Notes under the pieces: generated by a model
Told to the model about the DNA's origin: nothing
Databases searched by the model: none
The model's input: only the letters and a program-made list of their open reading frames with translations
Source: Candidatus Defluviibacterium haderslevense
Lineage (GTDB): Bacteria; Bacteroidota; Bacteroidia; Chitinophagales; Saprospiraceae
Direction of reading: 5' to 3'
Length of the DNA: 64,000 bases
Assembly: GCA_016712225.1 (NCBI GenBank)
Contig: JADJRL010000003.1
Location: forward strand, 1,199,001 to 1,263,000
In this document: positions 17,581 through 25,896 of the stretch, piece by piece
Layout: each line of letters begins with the position of its first letter
How positions within the stretch are numbered: position 1 is the stretch's first letter
Program-made: the position numbers and the translations under genes

Positions 17581-18273
17581 TTACGCCCTAGGAGACCTTT
17601 TCTGTAGTCGAACCGTGCGAAGTAATTGATCATTTGGACCAATCAGTTTAACAAGGTATATACCATCTACTAAATTACTGATATCATAACTCTTGAAATG
17701 ACCTGCATTAAAGGAAACCACTTTCTTTCCAAGTATGGAATACAATTCAACTCTGGTTAATCCTGTATTGTATTCTACTGTGAATGCATTGGAGGCAGGA
17801 TTTGGATACATCTTAATGGCTATATTCTTAACCTCATTGTTGGAAACGGTTTTATTGAATAGGTAATCTATCTTTAATTTTTTGGTGGTATCATCTTTCT
17901 CATTGACCCAAATTACAACATGAGCCCCGCCCTGGGTACCATCAGTTTGAAAATGTACATCCATATTAACTGTGCTATCTACCAATACTTCATTAGCTGC
18001 GTCTTCCGGACATTTAACAACAGCAGGTGAATAACATTGATTATTATCACACACATATGAATCCCAAAACAATGGCATTAAGAGATTCTCCTTTGCCCAT
18101 AAAACTAAAATAGGTCGTTTCGTATGGTTGCGTATTTTGTTATGACAGTACTGATCCTTTGATGCATCCACTTTTTCTTCGAGCTTACAAGGATTAAATT
18201 CGGAACTAAAACGTTCTTGAGAAAAGCCCAAAGACATTGATAAACAAAACAAAATGGTAAATATTCTTGCCAT
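17581..18273 (-). CDS. Secreted Cys-containing protein with T9SS type A sorting domain (paralogue 1)
   Basis: A 230-residue paralogue of the following gene, with the same layout: signal peptide ending near LGFSQ, a Cys-bearing domain with FNPC, QYCHNKI, SYVCDNNQCYSP and KCPED, the VNMDVHFQTDGTQGGAHVVIWV segment, and a type A T9SS sorting domain (KMYPNPASNAFTV, LYSILGKKV, LVDGIYLVKL) followed by a basic tail (RLQKRSPRA). The two proteins are similar along their full length, so this is a tandem duplication. They are transcribed away from the FAD oxidoreductase/ferredoxin pair. Function unknown; export to the cell surface is the only well-supported statement. Confidence 0.83.
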   Translation of the reverse strand: MARIFTILFCLSMSLGFSQERFSSEFNPCKLEEKVDASKDQYCHNKIRNHTKRPILVLWAKENLLMPLFWDSYVCDNNQCYSPAVVKCPEDAANEVLVDSTVNMDVHFQTDGTQGGAHVVIWVNEKDDTTKKLKIDYLFNKTVSNNEVKNIAIKMYPNPASNAFTVEYNTGLTRVELYSILGKKVVSFNAGHFKSYDISNLVDGIYLVKLIGPNDQLLRTVRLQKRSPRA

Positions 18274-18534
18274 AACCTTATTATTTAGCGTACTGAAGGG
18301 TAAAGTTAAACTATATTATTTAAAAAATCGATATTTCATTATAATTTATTAGAGAAATAATTTGCACTAAAAATTGTAATTTTAAATATAAATAATTGAA
18401 TTACAATATTATATATATATTAATTAAATTTAGTTTAATGTACTTTATTACATATTATACAACGTCTGATGGGTAAAAATGTAAGTTTCGGAAGTAATAC
18501 ATGTATATTTATTCCGCTTATAATTCCAAAATCC

Positions 18535-18542
18535 TACCTTTA
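18535..18542 (+). promoter_or_regulatory. Weak -7 box (TACCTTTA) for the oxidoreductase operon
   Basis: TACCTTTA differs by one base from TAnnTTTG and ends 23 nt before the ATG. It is the best candidate in the 292-nt AT-rich divergent spacer, which otherwise shows no feature I can name. Confidence 0.3.
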
Positions 18543-18565
18543 CTAAGCTTTTATCAAATCAGTAC

Positions 18566-19909
18566 ATGGCAAGAATATTCATTATTGGAAATGGTATTTC
18601 TGGAGTTACTGCTGCCAGACACATCCGGAAATTATCTAACCATGATATAACGATTATTTCTTCAGAATCAAGCCATTTCTTTGCACGTACAGCACTTATG
18701 TATGTCTACATGGGCCATATGCGTTTTAAAGATATCAAACCCTATGAGGATGGATTTTGGAAAAAAAACCGCATAGAATTACTTCACGATAGCGTGATCG
18801 GAATCGAATTTATTTCTAAATCATTGACCCTTGAATCTGGATTAAAACTGCATTATGATCAATTAATACTAGCCACAGGATCTATACCCAATAAAATGGG
18901 ATGGCCAGGTCAAGATCTTCAAGGTGTGAGTGGACTGTATCACCTGCAAGATCTGGAAATGATGGAACAATACAGCAAAAATTGCTCGCGTGCTGTAATT
19001 GTAGGAGGAGGCTTAATTGGAATTGAGATGGCAGAGATGTTTCATTCCAGGCACATTCCTGTAACCCTTGTCGTTAGAGAAAAAGAGTATTGGTATAATA
19101 TTCTACCTCCAGAGGAAGCCGCCATGATCTCCAGACATATTCATGAACACAACATCGACCTAAAATTAAATTGTGAGCTTACAGAAATTCTGGATAATGG
19201 TCAAGGAGAAGCAGCAGGAGTAGTTCTATCAAACGGAGAACAAATAGAATGCAATTATGTAGGATTGACTGTGGGTGTTAAGCCAAATATAGAATTTCTA
19301 AAAAACACAGCACTGGAAACGGATCGAGGTATTTTAGTGAATGAACAACTTGAAACCAATATAGCTGATGTTTACGCTATTGGTGATTGCGCTCAATTAA
19401 GACATGCATTATCCGGTAGAAAACCGATTGAAGCAATATGGTATACTGGTAGGATGATGGGCGAAACGGTCGCTTATAATATTTGTAAAGAACCTGTCAG
19501 TTATAATCCCGGGATTTGGTTTAATTCTGCTAAATTTCTGGATATCGAGTATCAGGTCTATGGTTTTGTCCCATCAAAAATCCAATCACCATTTAATAGT
19601 TTTTATTGGGAGCATACTGATGGCAAAAAAAGTATTCGATTGGTTTTTAATATTGAAACCAGTGAAATTCTAGGCTTTAATTTAATGGGCATAAGATTTA
19701 GACATGAAGTCTGTGAAACATGGATCTCAAAAAAAACTGGGTTGAATGATGTAGTCCAAAATATTCGTCTGGCGTTTTTTGATCCTGAATTTTATAAAAA
19801 TTATGAAGTATCTTTTGTTGAATCATTCAATCAACAATTCAATCAACAAATTATTTTAAATAAAAATAAAACATTGAATCATGTTTTCAAATTTCTAACA
19901 CAAAAATAA
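18566..19909 (+). CDS. FAD/NAD(P)-dependent pyridine nucleotide-disulfide-type oxidoreductase
   Basis: A 447-residue flavoprotein with two Rossmann folds: GNGISG (residues 8-13) for FAD, ATGS at 103-106, GGGLIG (147-152) for NAD(P)H and the second FAD motif VYAIGDCAQ near 270. No redox-active CxxC is seen, so it resembles NADH oxidases, rubredoxin/ferredoxin reductases or the NirB/NasB N-terminus rather than thioredoxin reductase. The stop and the next start share one base (TAATG), so it is translationally coupled to a membrane 4Fe-4S protein. Together they look like a NAD(P)H-linked electron-transfer pair at the membrane. The electron acceptor is unknown. Confidence 0.85.
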   Translation: MARIFIIGNGISGVTAARHIRKLSNHDITIISSESSHFFARTALMYVYMGHMRFKDIKPYEDGFWKKNRIELLHDSVIGIEFISKSLTLESGLKLHYDQLILATGSIPNKMGWPGQDLQGVSGLYHLQDLEMMEQYSKNCSRAVIVGGGLIGIEMAEMFHSRHIPVTLVVREKEYWYNILPPEEAAMISRHIHEHNIDLKLNCELTEILDNGQGEAAGVVLSNGEQIECNYVGLTVGVKPNIEFLKNTALETDRGILVNEQLETNIADVYAIGDCAQLRHALSGRKPIEAIWYTGRMMGETVAYNICKEPVSYNPGIWFNSAKFLDIEYQVYGFVPSKIQSPFNSFYWEHTDGKKSIRLVFNIETSEILGFNLMGIRFRHEVCETWISKKTGLNDVVQNIRLAFFDPEFYKNYEVSFVESFNQQFNQQIILNKNKTLNHVFKFLTQK

Positions 19910-21285
19910 TGATGAACCATTCCAATATCATTCGTTCAAAATCATTGATCCGTTCAAAATTTCAGGTCATTTTAATTACAATTGGGCTAGGAATTTTATT
20001 AGGCATTTTTTGTCTCGCACAATTTACCCAATTAGTAAGTTTTGGATTATTAGTCAGTTTACTTTTAGGTATATCATTAATCATTATTTATTATTCCAAA
20101 ACCTTGTATGCAAACTTACCCGAAGGAATTAAAAACAACGGTGTTTGGACAGGAACTTTGACTGGAAGAGGAGTTTCAGCATGGATACTTGGTGTTGTGT
20201 TAACTTGCTTTTATATACTACTATATTGGTTTCCACATATACTGGGCCTATCCACATCAGGCAATACTGGAATCATTGGTTTCTTTGATCCATTAAGTCA
20301 ATTTTTTAAAAATCAGCCGGCAAGTGAATGGTTCGTTTACGGTACTTTGTATACACTGGCAATTATACTTTTTGGAATAAAGTTTATTTGGAAATATCGC
20401 CACAATAAATATCAATTATTAAGAACCATTTCAGTTATTTTTTTTCAAACAGCTTTTGCTTTTTTACTTCCTGAATTCATGTTGCGATTGAACTTGCCCT
20501 TCAATGATTTTAAAAACATGTGGCCTCTGAATTATTATTTTTTTGATTCCTGGCATCTTGAAGAATTAATGCATGCTGGAAATATTGGATGGTTTATGCT
20601 CATTTGGGGCTTAGCCATGATTTTTCTGATTTCTCCAATACTTACTTACTTATACGGTAAACGCTGGTATTGCAGTTGGGTGTGTGGATGTGGTGGTTTA
20701 GCTGAAACGGCAGGAGATTCGTTTAGACATTTATCCGATAAATCAATTAAAGCATGGAATTTGGAACGCTATTTAATTTATAGTGTATTGCTCATTTCTG
20801 TAATCATGACTGTCGGTGTACTATATTCATATAAAACAGGTGTAAATACCTTATTAGGAATCAACACTTATGAATTGCGAAAGTGGTATGGTTTTATCAT
20901 TGGAGCTGCTTTTTCTGGTGTGATCGGAGTAGGCTTTTATCCATTATTAGGAAGTCGTGTCTGGTGCAGGTTTGGTTGTCCGATGGCAGCAATACTTGGA
21001 ATACAGCAGAAATTTTTCTCACGATTCCGGATCACAACCAATGGTGGACAATGTATTACTTGTGGTAATTGTTCCACCTATTGTGAAATGGGTATCGATG
21101 TCCGGGCTTATGCACAACGTGGTCAGAATATAGTTCGAGCTTCGTGCGTAGGCTGCGGAATTTGTGCTGCTGTATGCCCACGAGGAGTCCTTAGACTTGA
21201 AAATGGTTCAGCAGATATTTCAACCCGAACTACTCAATTAAAAACCATTCACATCAGTGAAGATGCATTGAGAATTTTAAACTAA
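19909..21285 (+). CDS. Membrane 4Fe-4S ferredoxin-type protein (NapH/CcoG-like)
   Basis: A 458-residue integral membrane protein with about six to eight hydrophobic segments in the first 340 residues. Two CxxxC-type motifs typical of NapH/RdxA/CcoG proteins follow TM segments (WYCSWVCGCGG and VWCRFGCPM), and two classic 4Fe-4S clusters are at C382/385/388/392 and C413/416/419/423. These proteins pass electrons across or along the membrane. Coupling by a 1-nt overlap to an FAD oxidoreductase suggests that the flavoprotein feeds it. It is not CcoG itself: no cytochrome oxidase genes are nearby. Which pathway it serves is not clear from this window. Confidence 0.85.
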   Translation: MMNHSNIIRSKSLIRSKFQVILITIGLGILLGIFCLAQFTQLVSFGLLVSLLLGISLIIIYYSKTLYANLPEGIKNNGVWTGTLTGRGVSAWILGVVLTCFYILLYWFPHILGLSTSGNTGIIGFFDPLSQFFKNQPASEWFVYGTLYTLAIILFGIKFIWKYRHNKYQLLRTISVIFFQTAFAFLLPEFMLRLNLPFNDFKNMWPLNYYFFDSWHLEELMHAGNIGWFMLIWGLAMIFLISPILTYLYGKRWYCSWVCGCGGLAETAGDSFRHLSDKSIKAWNLERYLIYSVLLISVIMTVGVLYSYKTGVNTLLGINTYELRKWYGFIIGAAFSGVIGVGFYPLLGSRVWCRFGCPMAAILGIQQKFFSRFRITTNGGQCITCGNCSTYCEMGIDVRAYAQRGQNIVRASCVGCGICAAVCPRGVLRLENGSADISTRTTQLKTIHISEDALRILN

Positions 21286-21286
21286 C

Positions 21287-21315
21287 ATTTATAAACTAGG
21301 CCCTTGTTTATAAAT
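21287..21315. terminator. AT-rich hairpin between convergent genes
   Basis: ATTTATAAAC and GTTTATAAAT form a perfect 10-bp stem with a 9-nt loop, overlapping the stop codon of the metallo-hydrolase gene. It is symmetric, so it could act on both strands, but the stem is weak and the T-tracts are short. Confidence 0.45.
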
Positions 21316-22732
21316 TAACTTCTTCCCCTAACGCAGGTATCTCAATATTTTTAAATCCCTCGTGTTTTAATTTGTCTTTATAAATAATTTGTGTATCCGC
21401 ATCGCCATGGACTAAAAACATTCGCTGTGAAGTATTGATTTGATTAGCAAGAAAATCCAACATTTCCTTTTGATCACCATGTGCAGAAAATGAATCCATG
21501 ATTTCAATTTTTGCGTTTACTTTCATTATTTCATTGAACATTTTAATTTCTGATACACCACTTCTTAAAATACCTCCGGGTGTATTCGGAGAACAGTAAC
21601 CTACAAATAAAATAGTGTTATTCGGATTTGAGATATTATTGAATACATGGTGTTTGATTCGTCCCGCATTAACCATTCCTGCTGCAGAAATAATGATGCA
21701 AGGATCATTTGAGGTATTCAATTTTTTAGATTCATTGACATCGGTAATGTAATGAAGTGTATTAAAACCAAATGGATCTGGATCTTTTAATATGTATTGA
21801 TGTAGATCATAATCAAAACATTCCGGATGCGTCCTGAAAATATCTGTTGCATTAACGGCTAAAGGGCTATCCACATAAACAGGAATATTCGGTAAGCGCA
21901 TTTCATGTTCCAATTGATCTAGAATATAAACTATTTCCTGGGTTCTTCCAAGACTAAAAGCTGGTATAATAACTTTACCTTTTTGCTGAATACAAGTCTG
22001 ATTAATAATATCCAAGAATCTGTTTTTTTCTGCAGGTTTTTCTATGTGAAGTCGATCTCCATAAGTCGATTCTGTTAATACGATATCAGAAGGCAACATG
22101 GGATGTGGATCACTCAGTATCGGTCGATTTGGTCGTCCAATATCTCCAGAAAAAGCAAGCCTCAAATCATCACCACCATGTTTAATTCTAAGGTTGACAC
22201 TTGCAGAACCTAAGATATGCCCTGCATCAGTGAACAATAAATGAATGCCGGGTGAAATTTCAATGAGTTGATCATAAGACATGCCAACAAATAATTTTAA
22301 AGCATTGACTACATCCTGAGAATTATATATTGGAACGCGTTCTTCTAATTTGCCCTTATAATTTTTATTAGTTCGGAGTTTAGCCAACATTTTTTCATTG
22401 TGAAATTGTGCATCTCGTTCTTGAATGTGGGCTGTATCCATCAACATAATTGAAGCTAAATCTCGTGTTGCATGGGTACTAAATATATTACCTCTAAATC
22501 CATCTTTTACTAATTTTGGAATCCGTCCACAATGATCAATATGGGCATGGGATAATATTAATAAATCAATCTCTTTAGGATCAAAAAACCAAGTCGAATT
22601 AAGTTCCTCGAGATTATCGACATCACCTTGAAATAAACCACAATCCAATAGTATTTTAAAACCATTCTCTAAGGTTAATAAATGACTACTTCCAGTTACT
22701 TCTTGCGCTGCGCCACAAAATTTAATTTTCAT
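21308..22732 (-). CDS. Beta-CASP metallo-beta-lactamase-fold RNA hydrolase
   Basis: A 474-residue protein of the CPSF73/beta-CASP type, i.e. a zinc-dependent nuclease fold acting on RNA. The metal motif HAHIDH is at 62-67, and later motifs include GHILGSAS, FSGDIGR and TESTYGDR; the beta-CASP cap and the C-terminal region with SAAGMVNAGRIKHHV and DSFSAHGDQ are present. It lacks an N-terminal KH domain. It sits 12 nt downstream of gltX on the same strand, so the two are probably co-transcribed. The exact RNA substrate is not known; alternative names in this family are 'MBL fold metallo-hydrolase' and 'YSH1-like exonuclease'. Confidence 0.9.
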   Translation of the reverse strand: MKIKFCGAAQEVTGSSHLLTLENGFKILLDCGLFQGDVDNLEELNSTWFFDPKEIDLLILSHAHIDHCGRIPKLVKDGFRGNIFSTHATRDLASIMLMDTAHIQERDAQFHNEKMLAKLRTNKNYKGKLEERVPIYNSQDVVNALKLFVGMSYDQLIEISPGIHLLFTDAGHILGSASVNLRIKHGGDDLRLAFSGDIGRPNRPILSDPHPMLPSDIVLTESTYGDRLHIEKPAEKNRFLDIINQTCIQQKGKVIIPAFSLGRTQEIVYILDQLEHEMRLPNIPVYVDSPLAVNATDIFRTHPECFDYDLHQYILKDPDPFGFNTLHYITDVNESKKLNTSNDPCIIISAAGMVNAGRIKHHVFNNISNPNNTILFVGYCSPNTPGGILRSGVSEIKMFNEIMKVNAKIEIMDSFSAHGDQKEMLDFLANQINTSQRMFLVHGDADTQIIYKDKLKHEGFKNIEIPALGEEVNL

Positions 22733-22744
22733 TTGTACGAAATT

Positions 22745-24271
22745 TTAATTGCTATTTAATGATGTTATCCCATTTTGAATTCTAAGAATAACTTGTTCTC
22801 TTCCTAAAGAAATAAGCATTTTATAAATATCCGGCCCCGTAGGAATTCCTGATAACATGACCCTTAATGTTGGCAAGACATCTCCCATTTTATATTGATA
22901 ATCTGTCATAAATTGTTTAATTATTGGTTCTAAAACTTCTTGGTTCCAAAATTCCAAACCTCCTAATATTTGAACTAAATTTTGATAAGAAGTGGTCCAC
23001 TCTGATTTCCATTTTTTTTCTTTAAAATCAGCATTATAATTCAAATTATCGTGCACCAAATAAAGGCCTTGGTGATAAAAATCTGTCAATAATACAATAC
23101 GTTCTTTGTATAACGATACAATTTGCAAGGCTTGTTCATTAGTTAAATCAATATGATTGGCTTTGAATATTCTGATCACTTCGTGTTGTAAATCATTATC
23201 GGAAGTGCGCTGAATGTGTTGTTGATTAAACCATTTGGCTTTTTCATAATCGAATCGGGCACCCGATTTAACGATATGCTCTATTGAGAAATCTTGAATT
23301 AATTCTTCTAGTGAATAAAGTTCTTTTTCCGTTCCGGGGTTCCATCCCAGAAAAGCTAAAAAATTAAGCAAAGCTTCAGGTAAAAAACCGGCTTCCCTAA
23401 AACCGGAAAAAACATCATCCTCCCCTTGAATCCAATCCAATGGAAACACTGGAAATCCAAACTGTGCTCCATCTCTTTTGGATAATTTTCCATGACCATT
23501 AGGTTTAAGAATCAAAGGTAAATGAGCGAATTCGGGCATTTCTGATTCCCAACCAAAATATCGGTACAATAATACATGATGAGCCGTGCTCGATAGCCAT
23601 TCTTCTCCTCTAATGACATGTGTTATTTTCATCAATCGATCATCTACCACATTTGCCATATGGTATGTAGGCAATCCATCAGATTTAATCAAAATTTTAT
23701 CATCCAATTCTTCAGTGGCAAATCGCACATGTCCTCTGATTTTGTCGGTTATTTCTACTACTTCATCATTTGGGACCTTAAGTCGGATTACATAGGGCAC
23801 ACCGGAGTTTAACAGTTCATCAGCTTGAAGTTTATCCAGAGTTAAACTATTTCGCATAATAGATCTGGTGTTGAAATCATATTTTGGAACGGACACTCCT
23901 TCTGAAATGAACTTTGCTTTCATAGCTTCAATCTCTTCGGGCGTATCAAAAGCATAATAAGCAAAACCTTTTTGGATGAGATCCAAGGCATGCTTATGAT
24001 AAATATCTTGCCTTTCAGATTGTCGATAAGGTTGATAATCACCTCCTATCCCCTGTCCTTCATCAGGATTTAAACCGACCCATTTTAATGATTCTATAAT
24101 ATATTCTTCGGCTCCGGGTACAAATCGAGCTTGATCGGTATCTTCGATTCTTAAAATAAAACGCCCATTTTGCTGCTTAGCAAACAGATAATTATACAAA
24201 GCTGTTCTAATTCCTCCGATATGCAATGGACCCGTAGGGCTTGGTGCAAATCTTACTCTTACTTTAGTCAT
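22745..24271 (-). CDS. gltX: Glutamyl-tRNA synthetase
   Basis: A 508-residue class I synthetase that charges tRNA-Glu. The HIGH motif is HIGG at 17-20 within PSPTGPLHIGGIRTAL, and the KMSKS loop is KLSKR at 262-266. RIEDTD at 41-46, the catalytic-domain GEEWLSSTAHH and the anticodon-binding alpha-helical region at the C-terminus are all present, and the length is normal. With no glutaminyl-tRNA synthetase visible, it may also be non-discriminating, but this window cannot show that. A beta-CASP hydrolase gene follows 12 nt downstream. Confidence 0.97.
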   Translation of the reverse strand: MTKVRVRFAPSPTGPLHIGGIRTALYNYLFAKQQNGRFILRIEDTDQARFVPGAEEYIIESLKWVGLNPDEGQGIGGDYQPYRQSERQDIYHKHALDLIQKGFAYYAFDTPEEIEAMKAKFISEGVSVPKYDFNTRSIMRNSLTLDKLQADELLNSGVPYVIRLKVPNDEVVEITDKIRGHVRFATEELDDKILIKSDGLPTYHMANVVDDRLMKITHVIRGEEWLSSTAHHVLLYRYFGWESEMPEFAHLPLILKPNGHGKLSKRDGAQFGFPVFPLDWIQGEDDVFSGFREAGFLPEALLNFLAFLGWNPGTEKELYSLEELIQDFSIEHIVKSGARFDYEKAKWFNQQHIQRTSDNDLQHEVIRIFKANHIDLTNEQALQIVSLYKERIVLLTDFYHQGLYLVHDNLNYNADFKEKKWKSEWTTSYQNLVQILGGLEFWNQEVLEPIIKQFMTDYQYKMGDVLPTLRVMLSGIPTGPDIYKMLISLGREQVILRIQNGITSLNSN

Positions 24272-24288
24272 TATTAATGATTTCTATT

Positions 24289-24296
24289 TATCTTTG
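24289..24296 (+). promoter_or_regulatory. Candidate -7 box (TATCTTTG) for the deacetylase gene
   Basis: TATCTTTG lies 103 nt before the deacetylase start in the divergent spacer. If used, the leader would be about 100 nt. Confidence 0.35.
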
Positions 24297-24364
24297 CGGT
24301 TCTTTCCTAGCATCACGATTTAGGTTACCATTATGTGATTTACCTTGAATGTGATTACAGGGGG

Positions 24365-24372
24365 CAAAATTA
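24365..24372 (-). promoter_or_regulatory. Candidate -7 box (TAATTTTG) for gltX
   Basis: The reverse strand reads TAATTTTG about 94 nt upstream of gltX. It overlaps the divergent leader of the deacetylase gene; evidence is the motif only. Confidence 0.35.
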
Positions 24373-24399
24373 CATAATCCTCGATCATTATTTCTGCTG

Positions 24400-25044
24400 A
24401 TGTATCTTAGTTACACTCCTAGATTTCTACAACAATTACTGCCGAACATGGTTTGGCGAACGGATGCAGCAAATAAAGAGCTTTTTCTAACCTTCGATGA
24501 CGGCCCTATTCCTGAAATAACAGAGTGGATATTAGAAACTTTAAAGGCTTATAAGGCCAAAGCCACCTTTTTTTGTGTTGGTCAAAATATCGAACGACAC
24601 CAAACCATATTTGAACAGATCAAGGCTGAAGGCCATGCCGTAGGAAGTCATACGTATAATCACCTGTCCGGATGGGCTACAGAAAATGTGGATTACATAT
24701 TGAATGTTCGTAAAGCTGCCAAATTAGCCGGAACGAATCTTTTCCGTCCACCCTATGGCAGATTAAAACCCTCTCAAACCCGATTTTTAAAGCATCATTA
24801 CAGAATTATCATGTGGGATGTGCTCAGTGGTGATTTTGATCCCTCCATATCTGCAGAGCAATGCTTTCAAAATGTAATAAGAAATACCATTAATGGTTCG
24901 ATCATCGTGTTTCATGATAGCCTTAAATCTCAAGAAAAGGTGATGTACACCCTTCCAAAAGTCCTTGAACATTACACCAATTTGGGATATTCCTTTAATT
25001 CTTTGGACCAGTTTAATAGGATTCCAGCTACCCAATTGGCCTAA
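24400..25044 (+). CDS. Polysaccharide deacetylase family protein (NodB homology)
   Basis: A 214-residue carbohydrate esterase family 4 domain that would remove N- or O-acetyl groups from a glycan such as peptidoglycan or chitin oligomers. The metal and catalytic motifs are TFDDGP (D33, D34), SHTYNH (H84, H88) and RPPYGR near 117-122, with FHDS late in the domain. There is no clear signal peptide: the N-terminus MYLSYTPRFLQQLLPNMVW has only a weak hydrophobic stretch, so the cellular location is unclear. It stands alone, divergent from gltX; an 852-nt non-coding region follows. Confidence 0.9.
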   Translation: MYLSYTPRFLQQLLPNMVWRTDAANKELFLTFDDGPIPEITEWILETLKAYKAKATFFCVGQNIERHQTIFEQIKAEGHAVGSHTYNHLSGWATENVDYILNVRKAAKLAGTNLFRPPYGRLKPSQTRFLKHHYRIIMWDVLSGDFDPSISAEQCFQNVIRNTINGSIIVFHDSLKSQEKVMYTLPKVLEHYTNLGYSFNSLDQFNRIPATQLA

Positions 25045-25305
25045 AAACATTCATTTTCTAAAAAGACCTAGTTAGTTGCAAGATTTACTTGTATGTCTAA
25101 ATTTCATAAGTTATTTACTGTTGAGGTGAAATAATATGCAAATTGGGTTTCTGGATAAGATTGTCAATTTTTGACACCTGATCAAGATCATCTGCAATTT
25201 GAAACATTACCCAAAAGGTGGAAAAACTATTAAAAACCTTGTATAGCTTACTCAGGGTTATAAATAATATTTGCATAGTCATTTTAGGATTTATTTATTA
25301 ACCTG

Positions 25306-25347
25306 TATAGCTATTTTAAGACAAGACATAGCTATTTTAGGACAAGA
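25306..25347 (+). repeat. Two tandem 21-nt repeats
   Basis: Two adjacent 21-nt units (25306-25326 and 25327-25347) both contain TAGCTATTTTA and ACAAGA; they differ at two positions. Confidence 0.8.
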
Positions 25348-25360
25348 CAACAATCGAGGA

Positions 25361-25403
25361 ATAGTCGTGGATAAGACGTGGATAAGACGTGGTTAAGACG
25401 TGG
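25361..25403 (+). repeat. Tandem 11-nt repeats (ATAAGACGTGG)
   Basis: Units of ATAAGACGTGG at 25371-25381 and 25382-25392 are followed by TTAAGACGTGG (25393-25403) and preceded by a degenerate 10-nt copy, ATAGTCGTGG. The period of 11 nt is close to one DNA turn, so a protein bound to each unit would sit on one face of the helix. Confidence 0.85.
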
Positions 25404-25896
25404 ATACTTGCGGGAGAGTTCTACTTTAGATATAGCCATTTTACATATTAATTAGATAAGATCCAACTATTACTTTAGCCTAAAATTTTAAAGATTCTAG
25501 TTACTTTTGAATTTTAGTATATGCTCACAACTGTGGAGCACTAACACAAATGAGTAATGCCAAGAATTGTAGATCATCGACAAGTAATCAATGATTTGGA
25601 TATATTGCAACTTTTCAGCTGATTGAACGATCTTTGAGTTCAACATCAGTTTGACTAGGTTTAAGGTTTACTGAAGAGTTGTTGTGTGCGAGGATCATTT
25701 AGGGAGCCATACTTTTAAATGAAGCTTCAAAAAATTATTGATGGAGCCATTTTATATAAAGAATTGTTTTGAAAATGACAAATGTTGGATCAAGTGAAAT
25801 TACTATGGATTTAAATTTATTATATAGCGGTTATTATCTAGCCGAAGTAAAAACTGTAGCAGGTATGATATTAAGAACGAAGATTCTGATCAGTAA

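Larger units (their letters stand above)
25045..25896. other. 852-nt intergenic region with short tandem repeats
   Basis: No convincing gene. It contains two short tandem-repeat blocks (25306-25347 and 25361-25403) and scattered further copies of a TAGnnATTTTA motif (around 25275 and 25434). The rest is AT-rich. There is no recognisable tRNA, riboswitch or IS end. It could hold an unannotated RNA or be decayed sequence. Confidence 0.6.

Noticed and set aside
25361..25403. Short direct repeats considered as a CRISPR array
   Set aside because: Units are only 11 nt with no unique spacers and no cas gene is present.
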